Positions 43,401 to 58,400 of a stretch of DNA of 64,000 nucleotides are shown here, piece after piece; the stretch's first letter is position 1; every line of letters starts with the position of its first letter. The DNA comes from Glandiceps talaboti (Eukaryota; Hemichordata; Enteropneusta; Spengelidae), in assembly GCF_964340395.1 (NCBI RefSeq), contig NC_135554.1, forward strand, positions 15,975,592-16,039,591, in the 5' to 3' direction. Made by a program: the position numbers and the translations under genes. A model generated the notes under the pieces. It was not told where the DNA came from. It did no database searches and saw nothing but the letters and a program-made list of their open reading frames with translations.

Positions 43401-46400
43401 TTGTTGTTCCATCAACATTTCTTATTGCCATGCCAACATCACATTCATGAATTGACCTGACAACACCAATATGCACGAGCTTTGCTGTTTGACCAACATC
43501 ATCGTTTCCATACAAGTGCAATTACATATTGTCTCTTTCCCTTGTGAACATCCACTCTTACAGCTTTTTCATTACCAAATGACATTCATGTTGTAAGCAT
43601 CACAAAAAGTCAGGCTACTGTCAAGGGAAAATACAATATAAATACTGCTTCGTGTATGCCAATTTTAGGTTAGTATGGGTCGCTAGTCCAAAACCACGTG
43701 ATACGATCTAGGCCAATGAGAGAATGCTTATTGATATCGACGTCTTATACTTATAAATAATTGGGTTTACATTTTTTGGTAAGGTGTACCACTGCCCAAG
43801 GATATATCTATTGGAGATATAACTAGTGATGCAGTTACTGTGTCCTGGACCAACCCTGAAGATGTCCACCTTATTGGGACCATTGTGGTGCAATACAAGA
43901 CCGACGATAGTGATGTATGGACCAATGTAACTGTGACTCCTCAAGCTGATTCAGTGACATTGTCAAATCTGGAGCCTGGTAGAACATACATTTTACGTAT
44001 TGTAGTTGAGAGTCCAGATGGTTCAGATAGCAGTACATCAACTCCTTTAACTTTCACCACTGGTATGTAAATCAAGATGTACTTAATCATTTTCATCAAA
44101 TTGGTGTGTATAATACAATATGGAACATCAAATGCAACGTTACTTTAGGCTTTTCTTTTCTCGTTTCCTTTTACTCATTACGAATTTAAAACATAACATT
44201 TGCTAGCTTTCATCATAAAGATAAGGTATTGAATATTTCATAATAAATCCTTTTTGATATACTAGTTTCAATTGATACTTTTTTCATTTCCGGTCAACAT
44301 TTTAGAGTACCATGTACCACATGACTTGACTTTCGTGGACATCACAACCAAGGAAGCCTCTGCTACGTGGTCCATATATTTAGTATCAACTGGACACCTG
44401 TAGATGATAAACTTAATATAATGTTCGCTATCTTATACAATAGTTTAAATGTATTTCTTTTTACAATACTTTGGTAAGGTTTACCATTGCCAACAGAAGT
44501 AACTATTGGAAACATTACCGGTGATGGAGCTACTGTGTCCTGGACTAACCCTGAAGACGGTAATAACTTGGTTGGAAACATTATAATACAATACAAAACA
44601 GATGATAGTGATACATGGACCAACGTAACTGTGACTCCTCCAGCTGATTCGGTGAGATTGTCAGATCTGGAAGACGGCAAAAAGTACACTGTACGTATTG
44701 TAGTAGAGACTGCAGATGGTTCAATTAGCAGTATAACGACTCCTGTCACTTTTGTAACAGGTATGGACTTCACGTTTTGTTTTGATTAATTTTTTCATGA
44801 GATTTGAACATATCTAGTTTAGATAAGAGACAATCAACACAATACATATTGACATTCACTCTTACAGCGCTCTCATTACCATATGACATTCATGTTGTAA
44901 GCATCACAAAAAGTCAGGCTACTGTCAAGGGAAAATACAATATAAATACTGCTTCTGCTATGCCAATTTTAGGTTAGTATGGGTCGCTAGTCCAAAACCA
45001 TGTGATACGATCTAGGCCAATGAGAGAATGTTTATTGATATCGACGTCTTATACTTACAAATAATTGGGTTTACTTTTTTTGGTAAGGTGTACCACTGCC
45101 CAAGGATATATCTATTGGAGATATAACTAGTGATGCAGTTACTGTGTCCTGGACCAACCCTGAAGATGTCCACCTTATCGGGACCATTGTGGTGCAATAC
45201 AAGACCGATGATAGTGATGTATGGACCAATGTAACTGTGACTCCTCAAGCTGATTCAGTGACATTGTCAAATCTGGAGCCTGGTAGAACATACATTTTAC
45301 GTATTGTAGTTGAGAGTCCAGATGGTTCAGATAGCAGTACATCAACTCCTTTAACTTTCACCACTGGTATGTAAATCAAGATTTACTTACAATGATCATT
45401 TTCATCAACTTGGTGTGTATAATACAATATAGAACATCAAATGCATCTTTACTTTAGGTTTTCCCTTTCTCGTTTCCTTTTACTCATTACGAATTTAAAA
45501 CATTACATTTGCTAGCTTTCATCATAAAGATAAGATATTGAATATTTCATAATAAATCCTTTTTGATATACTAGTTTCAATTGATACTTTTTTTCATTTT
45601 CGGTCAACATTTTAGAGTACCATGTACCACATGACTTGACTGTCGTGGACATCACAACCAAGGAAGCCTCTGCTACGTGGTCCATATATTTAGTATCAGC
45701 TGGATACCTGTAGATGATAAACTTAATATAATGTTCGCTATCTTATACAGTAGTTTAAATGTATTTCTTTTTACAATACTTTGGTAAGGTTTACCATTGC
45801 CAACAGGAGTAACTATTGGAAACATTACCGGTGATGGAGCTACTGTGTCCTGGACTAACCCCGAAGATGGTAATAACTTGGTTGGAAACATTATAATACA
45901 ATACAAAACAGATGATAGTGATACATGGACCAACGTAACTGTGACTCCTCCAGCTGATTCGGTGAGATTGTCAGATCTGGAAGACGGCAAAAAGTACTCT
46001 GTACGTATTGTAGTAGAGACTGCAGATGGTTCAATTAGCAGTATAACGACTCCTGTCACTTTTGTAACAGGTATGGACTTCACGTTTTGTTTTGATTAAT
46101 TGTTTGATGAGATTTGAACATATCTAGTTTAGATAAGAGACAATCAACACAATAACATTCTATAATCTTATATGTACACTATATTCTCCGTGAAATATTG
46201 TTTACTGATTTCTTTTCCTCATTTAGTTAACAGGCTAGTTATTTTGTTGTTCCATCAACATTTCTTATTGCCATGCCAACATCACATTCATGAATTGACC
46301 TGACAACACCAATATGCACGAGCTTTGCTGTTTGACCAACATCATCGTTTCCATACAAGTGCAATTACATATTGTCTCTTTCCCTTGTGAACATTCACTC

Positions 46401-49400
46401 TTACAGCGCTCTCATTACCATATGACATTCATGTTGTAAGCATCACAAAAAGTCAGGCTACTGTCAAGGGAAAATACAATATAAATACTGCTTCTGCTAT
46501 GCCAATTTTAGGTTAGTATGGGTCGCTAGTCCAAAACCATGTGATACGATCTAGGCCAATGAGAGAATGTTTTTTGATATCGACGTCTTATACTTACAAA
46601 TAATTGGGTTTACTTTTTTGGTAAGGTGTACCACTGCCCAAGGATATATCTATTGGAGATATAACTAGTGATGCAGTTACTGTGTCCTGGACCAACCCTG
46701 AAGATGTCCACCTTATCGGGACCATTGTGGTGCAATACAAGACCGATGATAGTGATGTATGGACCAATGTAACTGTGACTCCTCAAGCTGATTCAGTGAC
46801 ATTGTCAAATCTGGAGCCTGGTAGAACATACATTTTACGTATTGTAGTTGAGAGTCCAGATGGTTCAGATAGCAGTACATCAACTCCTTTAACTTTCACC
46901 ACTGGTATGTAAATCAAGATTTACTTACAATGATCATTTTCATCAACTTGGTGTGTATAATACAATATAGAACATCAAATGCATCTTTACTTTAGCTTTT
47001 CCCTTTCTCGTTTCCTTTTACTCATTACGAATTTAAAACATTACATTTGCTAGCTTTCATCATAAAGATAAGATATTGAATATTTCATAATAAATCCTTT
47101 TTGATATACTAGTTTCAATTGATACTTTTTTCATTTTCGGTCAACATTTTAGAGTACCTTGCATGTACCACATGACTTGACTTTCGTGGACATCACAACC
47201 AAGGAAGCCTCTGCTACGTGGTCCATATATTTAGTATCAACTGGATACCTGTAGATGATAAACTTAATATAATGTTCGCTATCTTATACAGTAGTTTAAA
47301 TGTATTTCTTTTTACAATACTTTGGTAAGGTTTACCATTGCCAACAGGAGTAACTATTGGAAACATTACCGGTGATGGAGCTACTGTGTCCTGGACTAAC
47401 CCCGAAGATGGTAATAACTTGGTTGGAAACATTATAATACAATACAAAACAGATGATAGTGATACATGGACCAACGTAACTGTGACTCCTCCAGCTGATT
47501 CGGTGAGATTGTCAGATCTGGAAGACGGCAAAAAGTACACTGTACGTATTGTAGTAGAGACTGCAGATGGTTCAGTTAGCAGTATAACGACTCCTGTCAC
47601 TTTTGTAACAGGTATGGACTTCACGTTTTGTTTTGATTAATTGTTTGATGAGATTTGAACATATCTAGTTTAGATAAGAGACAATCAACACAATAACATT
47701 CTATAATCTTATATGTACACTATATTCTCCGTGAAATATTGTTTACTGATTTCTTTTCCTCATTTAGTTAACAGGCTAGTTATTTTGTTGTTCCATCAAC
47801 ATTTCTTATTGCCATGCCAACATCACATTCATGAATTGACCTGACAACACCAATATGCACCAGATTTGCTGTTTGACCAACATCATCGTTTCCATACAAC
47901 TAGTGCAATTACATATTGTCTCTTTCCCTTGTGAACATTCACTCTTACAGCGCTCTCATTACAAAATGGCATTCATGTTATAAGCATCACAAAAAGTCAG
48001 GCTACTGTCAAGGGAAAATACAATATAAATACTGCTCGCTCTATGTCAAATTTAGGTTAGTATGAGTCGCTAGTCCAAAACCATGTGATACGATCAAGGC
48101 CAATGAGAGAATGCTTATTGATATAGACGTCTTTTAGTTACCAATAATTGGGTTTACATTTTTTGGTAAGGTGTACCACTGCCCAAGGATATATCTATTG
48201 GAGATATAACTAGTGATGCAGTTACTGTGTCCTGGACCAACCCTGAAGATGTCCACCTTATTGGTACCATTGTGGTGCAATACAAGACCGATGATAGTGA
48301 TGTATGGACCAATGTAACTGTGACTCCTCAAGCTGATTCAGTGACATTGTCAAATCTGGAGCCTGGTAGAACATACAATTTACGTATTGTAGTTGAGAGT
48401 CCAGATGGTTCAGATAGCAGTACATCAACTCCTTTAACTTTCACCACTGGTATGTAAATCAAGATTTACTTACAATGATCATTTTCATCAACTTGGTGTG
48501 TATAATACAATATAGAACATCAAATGCATCTTTACTTTAGGCTTTCCTTTTCTCGTTTCCTTTTACTCATTACGAATTTAAAACATTACATTTGCTAGCT
48601 TTCATCATAAAGATAAGATATTGAATATTTCATAATAAATCCTTTTTGATATACTAGTTTCAATTGATACTTTTTTCATTTCTGGTCAACATTTTAGAGT
48701 ACCATGTACCACATGACTTGACTGTCGTGGACATCACAACCAAGGAAGCCTCTGCTACGTGGTCCATATATTTAGTATCAACTGGACACCTGTAGATGAT
48801 AAACTTAATATAATGTTCGCTATCTTATACAGTAGTTTAAATGTATTTCTTTTTACAATACTTTGGTAAGGTTTACCATTGCCAACAGGAGTAACTATTG
48901 GAAACATTACCGGTGATGGAGCTACTGTGTCCTGGACTAACCCCGAAGATGGTAATAACTTGGTTGGAAACATTATAATACAATACAAAACAGATGATAG
49001 TGATACATGGACCAACGTAACTGTGACTCCTCCAGCTGATTCGGTGAGATTGTCAGATCTGGAAGACGGCAAAAAGTACACTGTACGTATTGTAGTAGAG
49101 ACTGCAGATGGTTCAGTTAGCAGTATAACGACTCCTGTCACTTTTGTAACAGGTATGGACTTCATGTTTTGTTTTGATTAATTGTTTGATGAGATTTGAA
49201 CATATCTAGTTTAGATAAGAGACAATCAACACAATAACATTCTATAATCTTATATGTACACTATATTCTCCGTGAAATATTGTTTACTGATTTCTTTTCC
49301 TCAATAGCATTTAGTTAACAGGCCAGTTATTTTGTTGTTCCATCAACATTTCTTATTGCCATGCTAACATCACATTCATGAATTGACCTGACAACACCAA

Positions 49401-52400
49401 TATGCACGAGCTTTGCTGTTTGACCAACATCATCGTTTCCATACAAGTGCAATTACATATTGTCTCTTTCCCTTGTGAACATCCACTCTTACAGCTTTTT
49501 CATTACCAAATGACATTCATGTTGTAAGCATCACAAAAAGTCAAGCTACTGTCAAGGGAAAATACAATATAAATACTGCTTCGTGTATGCCAATTTTAGT
49601 TTAGTATGGGTCGCTAGTCCAAAACCACGTGATACGATATAGGCCAATGAGAGAATGCTTATTGATATCGACGTCTTATAGTTACCAATAATTGGGTTTA
49701 CATTTTTTGGTAAGGTGTACCACTGCCCAAGGATATATCTATTGGAGATATAACTAGTGATGCAGTTACTGTGTCCTGGACCAACCCTGAAGATGTCCAC
49801 CTTATCGGGACCATTGTGGTGCAATACAAGACCGATGATAGTGATGTATGGACCAATGTAACTGTGACTCCTCAAGCTGATTCAGTGACATTGTCAAATC
49901 TGGAGCCTGGTAGAACATACATTTTACGTATTGTAGTTGAGAGTCCAGATGGTTCAGATAGCAGTACATCAACTCCTTTAACTTTCACCACTGGTATGTA
50001 AATCAAGATGTACTTTATCATTTTCATCAAATTGGTGTGTATAATACAATATAGAACATCAAATGCAACGTTACTTTAGGCTTTTCTTTTCTCGTTTCCT
50101 TTTACTCATTACGAATTTAAAACATTACATTTGCTAGCTTTCATCATAAAGATAAGGTATTGAATATTTCATAATAAATCCTTTCTGATATACTAGTTTC
50201 AATTGATACTTTTTTCATTTCCGGTCAACATTTTAGAGTACCATGTACCACATGACTTGACTTTCGTGGACATCACAACCAAGGAAGCCTCTGCTACGTG
50301 GTCCATATATTTAGTATCAACTGGACACCAGTAGATGATAAACTTAATATAATGTTCGCTATCTTATACAGTAGTTTAAATGTATTTCTTTTTACAATAC
50401 TTTGGTAAGGTTTACCATTGCCAACAGGAGTAACTATTGGAAACATTACCGGTGATGGAGCTACTGTGTCCTGGACTAACCCCGAAGATGGTAATAACTT
50501 GGTTGGAAACATTATAATACAATACAAAACAGATGATAGTGATACATGGACCAACGTAACTGTGACTCCTCCAGCTGATTCGGTGAGATTGTCAGATCTG
50601 GAAGACGGCAAAAAGTACACTGTACGTATTGTAGTAGAGACTGCAGATGGTTCAGTTAGCAGTATAACGACTCCTGTCACTTTTGTAACAGGTATGGACT
50701 TCACGTTTTGTTTTGATTAATTTTTTCATGAGATTTGAACATATTTAGTTTAGATAAGAGACAATCAACACAATAACATTCTATAATCTAATATGTACAC
50801 TATATTCTCCGTGAAATATTGTTTACTGATTTCTTTTCCTTATTTAGTTAACAGGCTAGTTATTTTGTTGTTCCATCAACATTTCTTATTGCCATGCCAA
50901 CATCACATTTATGAATTGACCTGACAACACCAATATGCACGAGCTTTGCTGTTTGACCAACATCATCGTTTCCATATAAGTGCAATTACATATTGTCTCT
51001 TTCCCTTGTGAACATTCACTCTTACAGCTTAGTCATTACGAAATGACATTCATGCTGTAAGCATCACAAAAAGTCAGGCTACTGTCAAGGGAAAATACAA
51101 CATAAATACTGCTTCGTGTATGCCAATTTTAGTTTAGTATGGGTAGCTAGTCCAAAACCACGTGATACGATCTAGGCCAATGAGAGAATGCTTATTGATA
51201 TCGACATCTTATAGTTATCAATAATTGGGTTTACATTTTTTGGTAAGGTGTACCACTGCCCAAGGATATATCTATTGGAGATATAACTAGTGATGCAGTT
51301 ACTGTGTCCTGGACCAACCCTGAAGATGTCCACCTTATCGGGACCATTGTGGTGCAATACAAGACCGATGATAGTGATGTATGGACCAATGTAACTGTGA
51401 CTCCTCAAGCTGATTCAGTGACATTGTCAAATCTGGAGCCTGGTAGAACATACATTTTACGTATTGTAGTTAAGAGTCCAGATGGTTCAGATAGCAGTAC
51501 ATCAACTCCTTTAACTTTCACCACTGGTATGTAAATCAAGATGTACTTACAATAATCATTTTCATCAACTTGGTGTGTATAATACAATATAGAACATCAA
51601 ATGCATCTTTACTTTAGGTTTTCCCTTTCTCGTTTCCTCTTACTCAGTACGAATTTGAAACATTACATTTGCTAGCTTTCATCATAAAGATAAGATATTG
51701 AATATTTCATAATAAATCCTTTTTGATATACTAGTTTCAATTGATACTTTTTTCATTTTCGGTCAACATTTTAGAGTACCATGTACCACATGACTTGACT
51801 GTCGTGGACATCACAACCAAGGAAGCCTCTGCTACGTGGTCCATATATTTAGTATCAACTGGACACCAGTAGATGATAAACTTAATATAATGTTCGCTAT
51901 CTTATACAGTAGTTTAAATGTATTTCTTTTTACAATACTTTGGTAAGGTTTACCATTGCCAACAGGAGTAACTATTGGAAACATTACCGGTGATGGAGCT
52001 ACTGTGTCCTGGACTAACCCCGAAGATGGTAATAACTTGGTTGGAAACATTATAATACAATACAAAACAGATGATAGTGATACATGGACCAACGTAACTG
52101 TGACTCCTCCAGCTGATTCGGTGAGATTGTCAGATCTGGAAGACGGCAAAAAGTACACTGTACGTATTGTAGTAGAGACTGCAGATGGTTCAGTTAGCAG
52201 TATAACGACTCCTGTCACTTTTGTAACAGGTATGGACTTCACGTTTTGTTTTGATTAATTTTTTCATGAGATTTGAACATATTTAGTTTAGATAAGAGAC
52301 AATCAACACAATAACATTCTATAATCTAATATGTACACTATATTCTCCGTGAAATATTGTTTACTGATTTCTTTTCCTTATTTAGTTAACAGGCTAGTTA

Positions 52401-55400
52401 TTTTGTTGTTCCATCAACATTTCTTATTGCCATGCCAACATCACATTTATGAATTGACCTGACAACACCAATATGCACGAGCTTTGCTGTTTGACCAACA
52501 TCATCGTTTCCATATAAGTGCAATTACATATTGTCTCTTTCCCTTGTGAACATTCACTCTTACAGCTTAGTCATTACGAAATGACATTCATGCTGTAAGC
52601 ATCACAAAAAGTCAGGCTACTGTCAAGGGAAATACAACATAAATACTGCTTCGTGTATGCCAATTTTAGTTTAGTATGGGTAGCTAGTCCAAAACCACGT
52701 GATACGATCTAGGCCAATGAGAGAATGCTTATTGATATCGACATCTTATAGTTATCAATAATTGGGTTTACATTTTTTGGTAAGGTGTACCACTGCCCAA
52801 GGATATATCTATTGGAGATATAACTAGTGATGCAGTTACTGTGTCCTGGACCAACCCTGAAGATGTCCACCTTATCGGGACCATTGTGGTGCAATACAAG
52901 ACCGATGATAGTGATGTATGGACCAATGTAACTGTGACTCCTCAAGCTGATTCAGTGACATTGTCAAATCTGGAGCCTGGTAGAACATACATTTTACGTA
53001 TTGTAGTTAAGAGTCCAGATGGTTCAGATAGCAGTACATCAACTCCTTTAACTTTCACCACTGGTATGTAAATCAAGATGTACTTACAATAATCATTTTC
53101 ATCAACTTGGTGTGTATAATACAATATAGAACATCAAATGCATCTTTACTTTAGGTTTTCCCTTTCTCGTTTCCTCTTACTCAGTACGAATTTGAAACAT
53201 TACATTTGCTAGCTTTCATCATAAAGATAAGATATTGAATATTTCATAATAAATCCTTTTTGATATACTAGTTTCAATTGATACTTTTTTCATTTTCGGT
53301 CAACATTTTAGAGTACCATGTACCACATGACTTGACTGTCGTGGACATCACAACCAAGGAAGCCTCTGCTACGTGGTCCATATATTTAGTATCAGCTGGA
53401 TACCTGTTGATAAACTTAATATAATGTTCGCTATCTTATACACTAGTTTAAATGTATTTCTTTTTACAATACTTTGGTAAGGTTTACCATTGCCAACAGG
53501 AGTAACTATTGGAAACATTACCGGTGATGGAGCTACTGTGTCCTGGACTAACCCCGAAGATGGTAATAACTTGGTTGGAAACATTATAATACAATACAAA
53601 ACAGATGATAGTGATACATGGACCAACGTAACTGTGACTCCTCCAGCTGATTCGGTGAGATTGTCAGATCTGGAAGACGGCAAAAAGTACTCTGTACGTA
53701 TTGTAGTAGAGACTGCAGATGGTTCAGTTAGCAGTATAACGACTCCTGTCACTTTTGTAACAGGTATGGACTTCACGTTTTGTTTTGATTAATTGTTTGA
53801 TGAGATTTGAACATATCTAGTTTAGATAAGAGACAATCAACACAATAACATTCTATAATCTTATATGTACACTATATTCTCCGTGAAATATTGTTTACTG
53901 ATTTCTTTTCCTCATTTAGTTAACAGGCTAGTTATTTTGTTGTTCCATCAACATTTCTTATTGCCATACCAACATCACATTCATGAATTGACCTGACAAC
54001 ACCAATATGCACCAGTTTTGCTGTTTGACCAACATCATCGTTTCCATACAAGTGCAATTACATATTGCCTCTTTCCCTTGTGAACATTCACTCTTACAGC
54101 GCTCTCATTACCATATGACATTCATGTTGTAAGCATCACAAAAAGTCAGGCTACTGTCAAGGGAAAATACAATATAAATACTGCTTCTGCTATGCCAATT
54201 TTAGGTTAGTATGGGTCGCTAGTCCAAAACCATGTGATACGATCTAGGCCAATGAGAGAATGTTTTTTGATATCGACGTCTTATACTTACAAATAATTGG
54301 GTTTACTTTTTTGGTAAGGTGTACCACTGCCCAAGGATATATCTATTGGAGATATAACTAGTGATGCAGTTACTGTGTCCTGGACCAACCCTGAAGATGT
54401 CCACCTTATCGGGACCATTGTGGTGCAATACAAGACCGATGATAGTGATGTATGGACCAATGTAACTGTGACTCCTCAAGCTGATTCAGTGACATTGTCA
54501 AATCTGGAGCCTGGTAGAACATACATTTTACGTATTGTAGTTGAGAGTCCAGATGGTTCAGATAGCAGTACATCAACTCCTTTAACTTTCACCACTGGTA
54601 TGTAAATCAAGATGTACTTACAATAATCATTTTCATCAACTTGGTGTGTATAATACAATATAGAACATCAAATGCATCTTTACTTTAGGTTTTCCCTTTC
54701 TCGTTTCCTCTTACTCATTACGAATTTAAAATATTACATTTGCTAGCTTTCATCATAAAGATAAGATATTGAATATTTCATAATAAATCCTTTCTGATAT
54801 ACTAGTTTCAATTGATACTTTTTTCATTTTCGGTCAACATTTTAGAGTACCATGTACCACATGACTTGACTGTCGTGGACATCACAACCAAGGAAGCCTC
54901 TGCTACGTGGTCCATATATTTAGTATCAGCTGGATACCTGTTGATAAACTTAATATAATGTTCGCTATCTTATACAGTAGTTTAAATGTATTTCTTTTTA
55001 CAATACTTTGGTAAGGTTTACCATTGCCAACAGGAGTAACTATTGGAAACATTACCGGTGATGGAGCTACTGTGTCCTGGACTAACCCCGAAGATGGTAA
55101 TAACTTGGTTGGAAACATTATAATACAATACAAAACAGATGATAGTGATACATGGACCAACGTAACTGTGACTCCTCCAGCTGATTCGGTGAGATTGTCA
55201 GATCTGGAAGACGGCAAAAAGTACACTGTACGTATTGTAGTAGAGACTGCAGATGGTTCAGTTAGCAGTATAACGACTCCTGTCACTTTTGTAACAGGTA
55301 TGGACTTCACGTTTTGTTTTGATTAATTGTTTGATGAGATTTGAACATATCTAGTTTAGATAAGAGACAATCAACACAATAACATTCTATATTCTTATAT

Positions 55401-58400
55401 GTACACTATATTCTCCGTGAAATATTGTTTACTGATTTCTTTTCCTCATTTAGTTAACAGGCTAGTTATTTTGTTGTTCCATCAACATTTCTTATTGCCA
55501 TGCCAACATCACATTCATGAATTGACCTGACAACACCAATATGCACCAGCTTTGCTGTTTGACCAACATCATCGTTTCCATACAAGTGCAATTACATATT
55601 GTCTCTTTCCCTTGTGAACATTCACTCTTACAGCGCTCTCATTACCATATGACATTCATGGTGTAAGCATCACAAAAAGTCAGGCTACTGTCAAGGGAAA
55701 ATACAATATAAATACTGCTTCTGCTATGCCAATTTTAGGTTAGTATGGGTCGCTAGTCCAAAACCATGTGATACGATCTAGGCCAATGAGAGAATGTTTT
55801 TTGATATCGACGTCTTATACTTACAAATAATTGGGTTTACTTTTTTGGTAAGGTGTACCACTGCCCAAGGATATATCTATTGGAGATATAACTAGTGATG
55901 CAGTTACTGTGTCCTGGACCAACCCTGAAGATGTCCACCTTATCGGGACCATTGTGGTGCAATACAAGACCGATGATAGTGATGTATGGACCAATGTAAC
56001 TGTGACCCCTCAAGCTGATTCAGTGACATTGTCAAATCTGGAGCCTGGTAGAACATACATTTTACGTATTGTAGTTGAGAGTCCAGATGGTTCAGATAGC
56101 AGTACATCAACTCCTTTAACTTTCACCACTGGTATGTAAATCTAGATGTACTTACAATAATCATTTTCATCAACTTGGTGTGTATAATACAATATAGAAC
56201 ATCAAATGAATCTTTACTTTAGGTTTTCCCTTTCTCGTTTCCTCTTACTCATTACGAATTTAAAACATTACATTTGCTAGCTTTCATCATAAAGATAAGA
56301 TATTGAATATTTCATAATAAATCCTTTTTGATATACTAGTTTCAATTGATACTTTTTTCATTTTCGGTCAACATTTTAGAGTACCATGTACCACATGACT
56401 TGACTGTCGTGGACATCACAACCAAGGAAGCCTCTGCTACGTGGTCCATATATTTAGTATCAGCTGGATACCTGTTGATAAACTTAATATAATGTTTGCT
56501 ATCTTATACAGTAGTTTAAATGTATTTCTTTTTACAATACTTTGGTAAGGTTTACCATTGCCAACAGGAGTAACTATTGGAAACATTACCGGTGATGGAG
56601 CTACTGTGTCCTGGACTAACCCCGAAGATGGTAATAACTTGGTTGGAAACATTATAATACAATACAAAACAGATGATAGTGATACATGGACCAACGTAAC
56701 TGTGACTCCTCCAGCTGATTCGGTGAGATTGTCAGATCTGGAAGACGGCAAAAAGTACACTGTACGTATTGTAGTAGAGACTGCAGATGGTTCAGTTAGC
56801 AGTATAACGACTCCTGTCACTTTTGTAACAGGTATGGACTTCACGTTTTGTTTTGATTAATTGTTTGATGAGATTTGAACATATCTAGTTTAGATAAGAG
56901 ACTATCAACACAATAACATTCTATAATCTTATATGTACACTATATTCTCCGTGAAATATTGTTTACTGATTTCTTTTCCTCATTTAGTTAACAGGCTAGT
57001 TATTTTGTTGTTCCATCAACATTTCTTATTGCCATGCCAACATCACATTCATGAATTGACCTGACAACACCAATATGCACCAGTTTTGCTGTTTGACCAA
57101 CATCATCGTTTCCATACAAGTGCAATTACATATTGTCTCTTTCCCTTGTGAACATTCACTCTTACAGCGCTCTCATTACCATATGACATTCATGTTGTAA
57201 GCATCACAAAAAGTCAGGCTACTGTCAAGGGAAAATACAATATAAATACTACTTCTGCTATGCCAATTTTAGGTTAGTATGGGTCGCTAGTCCAAAACCA
57301 TGTGATACGATCTAGGCCAATGAGAGAATGTTTTTTGATATCGACGTCTTATACTTACAAATAATTGGGTTTACTTTTTTGGTAAGGTGTACCACTGCCC
57401 AAGGATATATCTATTGGAGATATAACTAGTGATGCAGTTACTGTGTACTGGACCAACCCTGAAGATGTCCACCTTATCGGGACCATTGTGGTGCAATACA
57501 AGACCGATGATAGTGATGTATGGACCAATGTAACTGTGACTCCTCAAGCTGATTCAGTGACATTGTCAAATCTGGAGCCTGGTAGAACATACATTTTACG
57601 TATTGTAGTTGAGAGTCCAGATGGTTCAGATAGCAGTACATCAACTCCTTTAACTTTCACCACTGGTATGTAAATCAAGATGTACTTACAATAATCATTT
57701 TCATCAACTTGGTGTGTATAATACAATATAGAACATCAAATGCATCTTTACTTTAGGTTTTCCCTTTCTCGTTTCCTCTTACTCATTACGAATTTAAAAT
57801 ATTACATTTGCTAGCTTTCATCATAAAGATAAGATATTGAATATTTCATAATAAATCCTTTTTGATATACTAGTTTCAATTGATACTTTTTTCATTTTCG
57901 GTCAACATTTTAGAGTACCATGTACCACATGACTTGACTGTCGTGGACATCACAACCAAGGAAGCCTCTGCTACGTGGTCCATATATTTAGTATCAGCTG
58001 GATACCTGTAGATGATAAACTTAATATAATGTTCGCTATCTTATACAGTAGTTTAAATGTATTTCTTTTTACAATACTTTGGTAAGGTTTACCATTGCCA
58101 ACAGGAGTAACTATTGGAAACATTACCGGTGACGGAGCTACTGTGTCCTGGACTAACCCCGAAGATGGTAATAACTTGGTTGGAAACATTATAATACAAT
58201 ACAAAACAGATGATAGTGATACATGGACCAACGTAACTGTGACTCCTCCAGCTGATTCGGTGAGATTGTCAGATCTGGAAGACGGCAAAAAGTACACTGT
58301 ACGTATTGTAGTAGAGACTGTAGATGGTTCAGTTAGCAGTATAACGACTCCTGTCACTTTTGTAACAGGTATGGACTTCAAGTTTTGTTTTGATTAATTT

